Below are positions 35,199 through 44,600 of a stretch of 64,000 bases of DNA, piece by piece. Under the pieces are notes generated by a model that worked only from the letters and a program-made list of their open reading frames with translations, was not told where the DNA came from and did no database searches. This DNA is from CTSoil-075 sp042610375. Lineage in GTDB: Bacteria > Bacillota > Negativicutes > DSM-13327. The number at the start of each line of letters is the position of its first letter. The stretch's first letter is position 1. Location: assembly GCF_042610375.1 (NCBI RefSeq), contig NZ_JBGJZL010000004.1, positions 124,001 to 188,000 of the forward strand, written 5' to 3'. The translations under genes were made by a program, and so were the position numbers.

Positions 35199-35633
35199 TT
35201 ATTTTATGATCATGACTGGAATTGTTGAATATTGAGAAACTGTGGCACTGATGCTGCCTAAGAAAAATTCGCTAATAGCGCTTAAACCTCGGGAACCGAT
35301 AACAATCAGATTATAGTTATCATCTTTTGCGAGGGAAAGTATTCGTTCTGCTGGATGTCCAAATTCTAAGAGGGTCTCAACTTTATCATAATCTTTAATT
35401 TCCGATTTTGCTAATTCAATAAGTTTATAACCTGTTTCTTCTACCTCTTCAATATTTACTGATAAAAAAGGTATTTCTCCATGAAGGGCGATACTTGGGA
35501 GGGTATAATGAGGTTGAACTACATGGATGACTGTAATGATACTATCAAATTTTTCACCTAATTTACAGGCGTATTCTAAGGCATGCCATGCTGCTTCTGA
35601 GCCATCAATCGGAACTAAAATTTTTTCTAACAT
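35199..35633 (-). CDS. Universal stress protein (UspA family)
   Basis: A 144-residue UspA-domain protein. EKILVPIDGSEAAWHALEYA starts it. The ATP-binding G-x2-G-x9-G(S/T)-like segment reads IGSRGLSAISEFFLGSISATV. Usp proteins aid survival in stress; the exact role is unknown. GGAGGTG 5-6 bases before ATG 35633 fixes the start. Confidence 0.9.
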   Translation of the reverse strand: MLEKILVPIDGSEAAWHALEYACKLGEKFDSIITVIHVVQPHYTLPSIALHGEIPFLSVNIEEVEETGYKLIELAKSEIKDYDKVETLLEFGHPAERILSLAKDDNYNLIVIGSRGLSAISEFFLGSISATVSQYSTIPVMIIK

Positions 35634-35735
35634 GAGTAACACCTCCGTTTATAATTCATATTGAAAGTGATACTCTCATTGTAGCATAAAAACGAAAAAA
35701 ATACAGAAAATTAAGATGAATTTTGATGGAGATTA

Positions 35736-36431
35736 TTATTGAAGGCTCCCTTTAGAACTGATGAATAATTGTCCCTTAGAATCAATGACTGCATACATGA
35801 CATTTGCTGCGCTTTTGATATTTCTGTCCGTTAACTGTTTGTCCAACCAGTCGTGGGTCAGACTTTTTTTCACTAAATTTTCCTCAACAATTTCTCCATC
35901 CATAATTAATTCAACAGGAAAAGTAGCGTAAGGGAGATGGATATTCATATCTCCTTTAGTTAAAGGCTGAAAATCGGGTTTGAGGATGACACTCAATTGT
36001 CCAGTTGGTTCGATCGTTGCATATTGCACTTCACTGATATCGAGGACCCCTTTTTCTCTTAGTTGAGAATTGAGTTCATCTAAATCATAGCGCAGACTCT
36101 TCATATTTTCTTTGAGAATACGTCCATTTTCAATGATTATACTGGGAGAACCTTCAATAATTTTGCGCAAGGGACGATTTTTGATTGTAACTAGTGACAG
36201 TAGATAAGTCAGTAGAAAAAAAAGAAAAAGATCAACGTAGTGACTCCAAAATTTATTAGGTTCAGCGGAAGCCAGACTGCCGGCAATTGAACCTATGGTG
36301 ATACCACTAATGTATTCATGGAATGTTAATTGTCCAATCTGCGTTTTGTCGAGAATACGTGCAAAAATGAGTAAACTAATAAAGATCAGAATGGTTTGCC
36401 AAATATCACGGAGTAAGTCATTAATTTCCAT
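35736..36431 (-). CDS. DUF421 (YetF-like) membrane protein
   Basis: A 231-residue protein with three N-terminal membrane helices (within about residues 10-85) and a cytoplasmic domain. RKIIEGSPSIIIENGRILKENMKSLRYDLDELNSQLREKGV is characteristic of DUF421/YetF proteins. Their function is unknown; in spore formers several are linked to spores. AAAGGATG precedes the ATG. Monocistronic. Confidence 0.85.
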   Translation of the reverse strand: MEINDLLRDIWQTILIFISLLIFARILDKTQIGQLTFHEYISGITIGSIAGSLASAEPNKFWSHYVDLFLFFLLTYLLSLVTIKNRPLRKIIEGSPSIIIENGRILKENMKSLRYDLDELNSQLREKGVLDISEVQYATIEPTGQLSVILKPDFQPLTKGDMNIHLPYATFPVELIMDGEIVEENLVKKSLTHDWLDKQLTDRNIKSAANVMYAVIDSKGQLFISSKGSLQ

Positions 36432-36708
36432 AGATACACATCCTTTATTGACTTTTATGATATAATATCGAGAGATTAGAGTGATTTTATTGCTTACTAT
36501 AATGGGTTTTAAATTATCATAGATCTTCTTTTGTTCATGGAGTTATTGTAATAGGATTGGCTTCTAGCATACCCAATTTGGAATCGAAATATAATGGTAA
36601 TTAGGAAGATTTATGGAAGCCATTCTTTAGATATTATTAGCTCTTTGGGGGAGCGTGCTTTTACGTTCAGCCATTATTAATAAGTAAAATAATAAAGGAG
36701 TTGTTTTT

Positions 36709-37035
36709 ATGCCGCATATTATGATCAAAGGAATGAGTGTTGCTGATGTACAAAAAATAAGCAAACCAATGATTGATGAACTTGAGATCATTATTGACTG
36801 CCCAAGAGAATATTTTACACTTGAAGTTGTAGAGAGTGCTTTTATTGTCGATGGGGAGAAAGTTTCGAAAGATCCTTTTGTTCAAATTAATTGGTTTGAC
36901 AGAGGGCAAGAGGTACAAGATAAAACGGCAGCAGCCATCACGGAGCATATTGGTACTGTAGGTTATGAAAATGTTGAACTGTTTTTTATTGTGCTCGAGC
37001 GGGATCGATACTATGAAAATGGAAAACATTTATAG
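36709..37035 (+). CDS. DUF1904 family protein (tautomerase-fold-like)
   Basis: A 108-residue protein matching DUF1904: MPHIMIKGM at the N terminus, then FTLEVVESAFIVDG and PFVQINWFDRGQEVQDKTA. The family resembles the 4-oxalocrotonate tautomerase fold, including the N-terminal proline, but has no proven activity. AAAGGAG is 8-9 bases before the ATG. It stands alone; a minus-strand copy of the intergenic repeat follows. Confidence 0.8.
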   Translation: MPHIMIKGMSVADVQKISKPMIDELEIIIDCPREYFTLEVVESAFIVDGEKVSKDPFVQINWFDRGQEVQDKTAAAITEHIGTVGYENVELFFIVLERDRYYENGKHL

Positions 37036-37042
37036 TGAAATA

Positions 37043-37105
37043 CGACTGTGCTTGTGTCAAGCTCTCAGATGGAGTCAAAAGTCTTAGTTATTTTTAGTTA
37101 GAATC
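37043..37105 (-). repeat. Interspersed intergenic repeat, copy 5 (inverted)
   Basis: Read on the minus strand this region has GATTC...AACTAAGACTTT, CATCTGAGAGCTTG and ACACAAGC-CAGTC in the same order and spacing as copies 1 and 4. The 5' hairpin part is reduced to ATCAT-GCA-ATGAT just beyond 37105. It lies in a non-coding stretch after the DUF1904 gene. Confidence 0.5.
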
Positions 37106-37140
37106 ATTGCATGATCGACTTTTTAAAGCTGTATACAAAC

Positions 37141-37185
37141 AGGTCTGTTCCTCGAAAAAGGGGCAGGCCTATTTGGTGTTTTTTA
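37141..37185 (+). terminator. Weak hairpin with T-rich tail
   Basis: AGGTCTG (37141-37147) pairs with CAGGCCT (37164-37170, one wobble), with TTCCTC/AAGGGG inner pairing and TTTGGTGTTTTTTATT after it. It probably ends the DUF1904 transcript. The 64-codon frame over it is not credible. The rest of the gap to 37320 shows nothing. Confidence 0.4.
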
Positions 37186-37330
37186 TTGATGATGGTTTAA
37201 TCTTACTTGTGCAGATACGTAATGGTCTTATTATTTTCTCTGGAAATGAAGTGATTATAATGATACAATCATCAAATATATTAATCGTTGCGAAATTATA
37301 AATAAATGAAAAACTTTTGAAGGTGATATT

Positions 37331-38191
37331 TTGAGATTGATAGTAACTGATATGGATGGAACGTTGCTTAATTCTAAACGAGAAATAAGTGCAGAGAATG
37401 TGGCTGCCTTGCTAGCAGCTCAAGATAAAGGTGTAGAAATTGCCATTGCTACAGGGCGCAATTATGGTAATGCCTTGGCTTTATGTGAAGGTGTAGGACT
37501 AAGGCCTCATATTATTTCTAACCATGGCGCATTTGTGTATACCAAAGATGGGGAAAAGATTCTAGGAGTAGGTGTGGATAAAAAAGATATACGATACGCT
37601 TTAACTTGGTTATGTAAGAATAATTATTTTTATACGATCTCCACAGATACTCATTCTTTTATCCCCCTTGGCTCGGAGACTATTCTTAGTAATGAATTTA
37701 AAACGGCAAAGAATCTTATTCCTCAGGTAACAGAGGAGAGGGCTCAACATGCGATTAAATATCTTTGCCAGCCAAGGGCGGGTGGGACACGAGTTACTGG
37801 GATGGAGGATATTCTTGGGCGAGATTTGACCTTCGGCAGTATTGTATCCATTACTTTTGATCAGGATAAATTGGAAGCTGGAAGAGAATATTTTAAAAAC
37901 TATCAGGGACTTTCCATGACTGTCGCGGGTAATGACATTTTTGAAATGATTCATACTTCTGTCTCCAAAGGGAATGCTTTGGAAGATTTGACTCGCTATT
38001 TGGATATTCCCATGTCAGACGTAATGGCGATTGGTGATAACTATAATGATATTTCTATGTTAAAGAAAGTTGGTATTAGTGTTGCCATTGGTAATGCAGA
38101 GGAAGACGTAAAAGAAATCTGTAAGTATGTATCCATTTCCAATGATCTTAATGGTGTCGCTTATATCATTAATCAAATGCTAAACTCTTAA
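37331..38191 (+). CDS. Cof-type HAD-IIB phosphatase
   Basis: A 286-residue HAD phosphatase: motif I TDMDGTLLNSKR (6-17), motif II ATGRNYGN, then KGNAL and IGDNYNDISMLK. It is a paralogue of the gene at 34279, sharing nearly the same length and motif positions. TTG start with AAGGTG about 8 bases upstream. Substrate unknown. Confidence 0.86.
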   Translation: MRLIVTDMDGTLLNSKREISAENVAALLAAQDKGVEIAIATGRNYGNALALCEGVGLRPHIISNHGAFVYTKDGEKILGVGVDKKDIRYALTWLCKNNYFYTISTDTHSFIPLGSETILSNEFKTAKNLIPQVTEERAQHAIKYLCQPRAGGTRVTGMEDILGRDLTFGSIVSITFDQDKLEAGREYFKNYQGLSMTVAGNDIFEMIHTSVSKGNALEDLTRYLDIPMSDVMAIGDNYNDISMLKKVGISVAIGNAEEDVKEICKYVSISNDLNGVAYIINQMLNS

Positions 38192-38225
38192 CAGAATGAT
38201 GGATAAGAATCTGATCAATGTAGCG

Positions 38226-38262
38226 AAAAGCTCAAGCAAAAAAGTAATGCTTGAGCTTTTCT
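38226..38262. terminator. Bidirectional terminator
   Basis: AAAAGCTCAAGCA (38226-38238) pairs with TGCTTGAGCTTTT (38248-38260), between convergent genes. Confidence 0.82.
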
Positions 38263-38296
38263 TATTGTATTTTTGGACTACTTTCCCTTACTATTA

Positions 38297-39643
38297 TCAT
38301 TCTCTATAAGCGTTTATATAGCTTTTTATATCAAATTTTCTTTTCATGCCATTATAGTTCATATAGCGGATTTTGCCGAAAACTTTGCGTTCTCCCCAAG
38401 CACGGTCGTGAACTCCGCCGATACTCCAAGCGATTCCTGCATAACCGTTAGGGTCACGGCCATCGAGTTGATATTTGTCATTGAGATAAATAGCAAATTT
38501 CATGGCTTGCTGGGGAGTTTCAGACCATTCAAGAATTTTTTTTGCCCAATACATACGGACATAACCATGCATTTTTCCTGTAGTTATCATTTGTCGTTGA
38601 GCGGCATTCCATAGCTCGTCATGGGTATGGGCTTGCTCAAAGTCATGTAATGAGTAGTAATACTCGCGAAGGTCATCAAAATGCTCAGCAAGAGTTTTGT
38701 GTGCCCAAGGATGAAATGCATCAATATTATCATAATGAGGATTGTAATAGCAAAAGTTATCAGCTAACTCTCGTCTGACAATGAGTTCTTCAAGAAAAGA
38801 TTCAGTGGCAGGCGTTATTTTTTGTCCGCGCAAAATGGATAAGGCAACTCGCTGGGGCGATAGTTGTCCAAAGTGTAAATAAGGGGAAAGATTTGACTGC
38901 ATATCTTTGGTCGGATCATTGCTTTGTGTATCGTAGTAAGGTAGTTTTTTTTCGATAAATGAATTAAGTAAGAGTTGTGCAGCTTGACTGCCTGGTGTTA
39001 ACCAGTTTATTTCCTTAATACTGTGATTAATCTGTAGAGAAGGAAATAATAGCTCAAGGTCTGGAAGGGGGGCAGAGATAATTCCAGAAATAGGGTGATG
39101 GGTGATCTGGGGTATATCTTCTAAAAATTGGGGTAGAAGTTTATTGATCTTAGGGCGAAGAGTATAAGCTGCATATTCTAATTTTTGAGAAGCAATCCAG
39201 CACGGAACAATATTGTGAGCATCGACCTCATGGCAAGGAATCTGGATCGTCGCAAGAATTTCATCTTTCCAATGTCTTTTTATTTTCAGCGGATCAAAAT
39301 CTGTGACGAGTAGGCTGGCCTTATGTTGCGCCAGCCATGGGGGTAGAGTTTGATGGGGGGCTCCTTGTAGTAGGTAGCAAGGAATATTTTTGTTTGTAAG
39401 TACTTTAAAAGTTTCGATAAGACCGCGCAGCATAAATCCGTATTGGCGTATGCTGGCTTCGAGAAAAGTGGGGACTAGGCAGAAGACAACTAATAGTTGC
39501 TCTTGACGTTCTATGGCGAGTTTTTGAGCATAAAGCAGTGCCCAGTTGTCTTGGGCACGTTGATCACGACTCATCCAATAGACGATAGGGCCCTTAGTCG
39601 TCAGAGTGGAATCGTTGAGTATACGTATACGTTGTTGATTCAT
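38297..39643 (-). CDS. Class II deoxyribodipyrimidine (CPD) photolyase
   Basis: A 448-residue photolyase that repairs UV-induced cyclobutane pyrimidine dimers with light and FADH-. YWMSRDQRAQDNWALL near the N terminus and DGRDPNGYAGIAWSIGG with VFGKIRYM near the C terminus mark the class II branch rather than the E. coli class I. ELIVRRELADNF and MHGYVRMYWAKKILEW complete the FAD fold. GGGGAGG precedes the ATG on the minus strand. It shares no operon. Confidence 0.93.
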   Translation of the reverse strand: MNQQRIRILNDSTLTTKGPIVYWMSRDQRAQDNWALLYAQKLAIERQEQLLVVFCLVPTFLEASIRQYGFMLRGLIETFKVLTNKNIPCYLLQGAPHQTLPPWLAQHKASLLVTDFDPLKIKRHWKDEILATIQIPCHEVDAHNIVPCWIASQKLEYAAYTLRPKINKLLPQFLEDIPQITHHPISGIISAPLPDLELLFPSLQINHSIKEINWLTPGSQAAQLLLNSFIEKKLPYYDTQSNDPTKDMQSNLSPYLHFGQLSPQRVALSILRGQKITPATESFLEELIVRRELADNFCYYNPHYDNIDAFHPWAHKTLAEHFDDLREYYYSLHDFEQAHTHDELWNAAQRQMITTGKMHGYVRMYWAKKILEWSETPQQAMKFAIYLNDKYQLDGRDPNGYAGIAWSIGGVHDRAWGERKVFGKIRYMNYNGMKRKFDIKSYINAYRE

Positions 39644-39793
39644 ACTTCCTCCCCAAATATTTTTTTAGACCTTTGTTACTATTATACACTCAAAATGAAT
39701 CTTGCACATTCAGATAGGCTTTGATAGTATTGAATTATTCGGAAAATAATTCATAACTATATGTATAAATTTAATAAATGAGGGGGACTTACT

Positions 39794-41233
39794 ATGTATG
39801 ATATTTGTATTATTGGAGCGGGCGTTGTCGGTGCCAATATTGCGAGAGAACTGGCAAAGTATAAAGTAAAAGTATGTCTGATTGAAAAAGATGAAGATGT
39901 TAGTTGTGGTGCTTCAAAAGCTAATAGCGGAATTGTACATGGTGGATATTCGGACAAACCTGGTAGCTTAAAAGCAAAGCTTTGTGTTCAAGGTAATCGA
40001 ATGTATGAGCAACTCAATCAAGAATTAAATTTTGGCTATCGTGAAACAGGATCATTAGTATTAGCTTTTCGGGATGAAGATATGATCACTCTCCAAAAAC
40101 TCTACCAATATGGCATTGAAAATGGAGTTGGAGGTCTTAAAATCATCGATGGTGATGAAGCAAGAAAAATGGAACCTTATTTAAGTAAAGAAGTAAAATC
40201 AGCTCTCTATTGCGCCAATGCGGGTGTAACTTCACCTTATGAATTTGTCATTGCCTTAACTGAAAATGCCATAACCAATGGAGTTGAGTTAAAACTCAAT
40301 ACGACAGTGACTGGGATCGAGAAAATAGATGATTACTTTAAATTAACTACCAATAAAGAAGAGATACAGGGACGTTGCGTGATTAATGCAGCAGGTATTT
40401 ATAGTGATAAAGTAGCCAGTATGGTAGGGATTGATGATTTTCATATTACTCCTCGCCGTGGTCAGTATATCCTCTTAGATAAAGAAGAAAATTATTTGGC
40501 AAATACCGTTATTTTTCAAGTACCTACAGAGCTAGGTAAAGGAATTTTGGTGACCACAACTTATCATGGTAATTTAATGATTGGGCCGAATGCGGAGGAT
40601 ATTGGTGACAAAGAAGATGTAGGTACGACTGCAGAAGCCTTAGAACAAATTGTGAATGCAGCCAGAAAATCTGTGCCTGATTTTAATATGAAAAAAGCCA
40701 TTACTTCATTTTCAGGTAATCGTCCTTTTGCTAATCAAAAAGATTGGTTAATCGAAGAAAGTCGAGTACCAGGATTTATTAATTTGGTGGGGATTGACTC
40801 ACCAGGCTTGACTTCTTCGCCGGCCATCGCTTTGAAGGTAGTAGAAATACTAAAAGAAACTGGCATTACCTTCATAGCAAATCCTGATTTTGAGTCTTAT
40901 CGCCATCCTATTATTAAGCCTAAAGATGAAAATTTTAAAGGAGATATTAATGGAACTACTCCTGAAGAAAAAATGATCTGTCGGTGTGAACAAGTAACCG
41001 AAGCTGAAATTATTGATGCGCTACATCGGGGGATACATGTTCAATCAATTGATGGCATTAAAAGACGGACGAGAGCGGGTATGGGGCGATGCCAAGGTGG
41101 TTTTTGTCGTCGAAGAGTACAAGATGTCATTGCACGAGAGCTAAATATTCCCATTAAAGAAGTCACTTTAAGAGGAAAAGATTCACTTGGATTACCACAA
41201 CGTACTGAACGAAAAGAATACATAAAATTGTAG
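39794..41233 (+). CDS. FAD-dependent oxidoreductase, GlpA/glycerol-3-phosphate dehydrogenase-like, with C-terminal BFD-type [2Fe-2S] domain
   Basis: A 479-residue protein. The FAD-binding DAO domain begins with CIIGAGVVGANIARELA (residues 4-20) and has SGIVHGGYSDKPGSLKA, GVTSPYEF and FSGNRPFAN. A C-terminal BFD-like [2Fe-2S] domain (about 395-450) has CRCEQVTE and GRCQGGFCRRRV. Such proteins oxidise glycerol-3-phosphate or 2-hydroxy acids; anaerobes often have glpB- and glpC-like partners beside them, absent here. The RBS GAGGGGG is 9-10 bases before the ATG. Confidence 0.84.
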   Translation: MYDICIIGAGVVGANIARELAKYKVKVCLIEKDEDVSCGASKANSGIVHGGYSDKPGSLKAKLCVQGNRMYEQLNQELNFGYRETGSLVLAFRDEDMITLQKLYQYGIENGVGGLKIIDGDEARKMEPYLSKEVKSALYCANAGVTSPYEFVIALTENAITNGVELKLNTTVTGIEKIDDYFKLTTNKEEIQGRCVINAAGIYSDKVASMVGIDDFHITPRRGQYILLDKEENYLANTVIFQVPTELGKGILVTTTYHGNLMIGPNAEDIGDKEDVGTTAEALEQIVNAARKSVPDFNMKKAITSFSGNRPFANQKDWLIEESRVPGFINLVGIDSPGLTSSPAIALKVVEILKETGITFIANPDFESYRHPIIKPKDENFKGDINGTTPEEKMICRCEQVTEAEIIDALHRGIHVQSIDGIKRRTRAGMGRCQGGFCRRRVQDVIARELNIPIKEVTLRGKDSLGLPQRTERKEYIKL

Positions 41234-41499
41234 GAAAAAGTTATTAAATTAACTTATTACTATAAAGCAGGAATTATAGATATGAATAGCTAATTTCTTG
41301 TATGATTCGGATCGAAAGGGGGTAAAATACAAAAATTATCGTCACTAAAAATCATTTACTATCAAATTAGGTTCGTCAAAAATAAAGTGAGCTATTAAAT
41401 TCCTAAAAAAAAGTAGAATTAAAAAGTTGTCAGAAGATTGTGCAAAAATTGACAAAATTTCCTAAAAAAATTTTAAAAATATGTAGGAATATCATTCTT

Positions 41500-41508
41500 T
41501 TTGTCGAA
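41500..41508 (+). promoter_or_regulatory. Spo0A box-like site before PFOR
   Basis: TTTGTCGAA matches the Spo0A box consensus exactly. It lies about 140 bases before the PFOR start. Confidence 0.4.
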
Positions 41509-41542
41509 TACGTTAAGGGTAGTAATTTTTTTAGTGATAAAA

Positions 41543-41567
41543 TCATAATTATAAGTTATAATTATGA
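41543..41567. promoter_or_regulatory. 25-bp palindrome before PFOR
   Basis: Perfectly symmetric except its central base. Its core ATAAGTTAT is the complement of ATAACTTAT in the two LysR-type operator candidates at 10146 and 10417, so the same or a related regulator may bind here. Confidence 0.5.
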
Positions 41568-41646
41568 AACATTACTAAAATGAATACTGTATACATGGTT
41601 ACGGTGGCATTTAGTAACATAAAGAGAGAGAGAGAAGGAGAGACTT

Positions 41647-44600
41647 ATGAGAAAAATGAAGACTATGGATGGTAATACTGCGGCAGCATATATTTCTTAT
41701 GCATTTACTGATGTAGCAGCTATCTTCCCAATTACCCCATCCTCACCTATGGCGGAGGCTGTTGATGAATGGTCTGCTCAAGGTAAGAAAAATCTTTTTG
41801 GTCAAACTGTAAAAGTAATGGAAATGCAGTCAGAAGCTGGTGCAGCTGGTGCTGTTCACGGTTCTCTGCAAGCTGGTGCATTAACAACTACTTATACTGC
41901 ATCACAAGGTTTGCTACTGATGGTTCCTAATATGTATAAAGTTGCTGGCGAACTTTTACCAGCCGTCTTCCATGTGAGTGCGAGAGCGCTTGCTGCGAAT
42001 TCTCTTAATATATTTGGTGATCACCAAGACGTTATGGCGGCTAGACAAACTGGCTGTGCTTTACTAGCAGAAAGCAGTGTACAAGAAGTTATGGATTTAA
42101 GCGCTGTAGCTCATTTGGCAGCCATTAAAGGAAAAGTTCCATTCATCAATTTCTTTGATGGTTTTAGAACTTCTCATGAAATACAAAAAATTGAAACAAT
42201 TGAATACGCTGAACTAGCAGAAATGTTAGATATGAATGACGTTGATGCTTTCAGAAGAAATGCACTCAACCCTGATCATCCAGTACTTCGTGGTACTGCA
42301 CAAAATCCTGATATTTATTTCCAAGAAAGAGAAGTTTCCAATAAGTATTATGAAGCTCTGCCAGAAATCGTTGAAGATTACATGGCTCAAATTACTAAAT
42401 TGACAGGCAGAGAATATCACCTGTTTAACTACTATGGTGCACCTGATGCTGAAAGAATGATCATCGCTATGGGTTCAGCCTGTGAAGCCATTCAAGAAAC
42501 TGTCGAACATATGAATGCAAATGGTGAAAAAGTTGGTCTACTTGTTGTTCGTTTATACAGACCATTTTCAATTGAGCATTTCTTTAAATATATTCCTGAA
42601 ACTGTTAAGAAAATTGCCGTTCTTGACAGAACAAAAGAACCTGGCTCTTTAGCTGAACCATTATACCTTGATGTAAAAACTGCTTTCTATAATAGAGAAA
42701 CTCGTCCTGTTATCGTTGGCGGAAGATATGGACTCGGTTCTAAAGACGTAATACCAGCACACATTGTTGCGGTTTATGATAACTTGAAAGCTGATGAGCC
42801 TAAAGATGGTTTTACAATCGGTATTGTTGATGATGTAACAAATCACTCTTTACCAGCTGGTGAAGATATTGATCCTACTCCAGAAGGAACTAAAGCTTGT
42901 AAGTTCTGGGGACTTGGTTCAGATGGTACTGTTGGTGCTAACAAAAGTGCGATCAAAATTATCGGCGATAAAACAGATATGTATGCACAAGCATATTTTG
43001 CTTATGATTCCAAAAAATCTGGTGGTATTACTGTTTCTCACCTTAGATTTGGTAAGAAACCAATTAGATCGCCATATTTGATCAATAAGGCTGATTTTGT
43101 TGCTTGTCATAACCAATCTTATGTTGATAAATATGATGTATTGGCTGGACTCAAACCAAATGGTAATTTCCTTTTGAATTGTATTTGGAGTCCAGAAGAT
43201 TTAGAAGAAAAATTACCAAGTTCTATGAAACGTTATATTGCTAAAAACAATATTAACTTCTACACTTTAGATGCTGTGAAAATTGCTCAGGAAATCGGCC
43301 TGGGTGGTAGAATTAACATGATCATGCAGTCCGCATTCTTTAAAATTGCTAACATTATTCCTTTGGAAGATGCTATCAAATATCTTAAAGATGCAGTTGT
43401 TGGTTCTTATGGTAATAAAGGCCAAAAAGTTCTTGACATGAATAATGCAGCGATTGATGTTGGCGTTAATAACATTGTGAAAATTGATGTTCCAGCTAGC
43501 TGGGCAACTGTTGCAGACAAAGCTGCTGATAAAGCTACTTTTGCTTGCGCATGTAGCGACACTGCTCCTAAGAAAGAAGTACCTGAATTTATTACCAACA
43601 TTCTTGTACCAATGAACAGACAAGAAGGCGATTCCTTACCAGTTAGTGCATTTGTTGGTGGTATGGAAGATGGTACTTTCCCACTTGGTACTGCTGCTTA
43701 CGAAAAACGTGGTATTGCTACCAATGTTCCAGAATGGCAAATGGATAAATGTATCCAATGTAATCAATGTTCTTATGTATGTCCGCATGCTGTTATTAGA
43801 CCAGTACTTGTCAATGAAGAAGAAATGGCTAATGCACCAGAAGGCTTTATTGCAAAAGCAGCTGTTGGTGCTAAAGAATTGCAATTCAGATTGGCTATTT
43901 CTCCATTAGATTGTACAGGTTGTGGTAATTGTGCTCAAGTTTGCCCTGCAAAAGAAAAAGCATTGATTATGAAACCTCTTGACACACAGTTGAACCAAGT
44001 TCCATTGTGGGATCATGTAGCTAATATTTCTCCTAAAGCAAATCCAATGAACAAGAAAACTGTTAAAGGCAGTCAATTTGAACAACCACTTCTTGAGTTC
44101 TCTGGTGCTTGCGCAGGTTGTGGCGAAACTCCTTATGCTAAATTGGTTACCCAATTGTTTGGTGATCGCATGATGGTTGCAAATGCTACAGGTTGTTCAT
44201 CCATCTGGGGCGGTAGTGCTCCATCAGTACCATATACAAAAAATCATTTAGGACAAGGTCCAGCATGGGCAAATTCCTTGTTTGAAGATAATGCTGAATT
44301 TGGTCTTGGTATGCATTTGGGTGTGAAAGCTGTAAGAGAAAAAGTTGCGACTGACATTAAAGAAGCTATGACTTTAGATATCAGTGCTGAACTTAAAGCT
44401 GCTTTTGCAGATTGGTTAGAAAATATCGATAATGGTGAAGGAAGTCGTACAAGAACTGCTGCGATTACTGCACTTTTGGAAAACGAAAAAGGCGATATCG
44501 CTGTATTGAATGAGATCTACAAGAATAAAGATTTCTTAGTGAAGAGATCACAATGGATCTTTGGTGGCGATGGCTGGGCATATGATATCGGTTTTGGTGG

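Larger units (their letters stand above)
41234..41646 (+). promoter_or_regulatory. Long PFOR upstream region
   Basis: 413 bases without a gene precede the PFOR start. Visible elements are two similar TTCCTAAAAAAA tracts (near 41399 and 41458), TTGACA at 41448-41453, a perfect Spo0A-box match at 41500-41508, and a 25-bp palindrome at 41543-41567. A long leader from an upstream promoter is likely. RBS AAGGAG is 7-8 bases before the ATG. Confidence 0.5.

Noticed and set aside
37107..37301. 64-codon open frame after DUF1904
   Set aside because: No RBS, no family pattern, and it runs across a terminator-like hairpin just after the inverted repeat.
43267..44154. Overlapping frames inside the PFOR gene on both strands
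   Set aside because: They follow from biased codon use in a long, strongly coding gene and lack RBSs and motifs.
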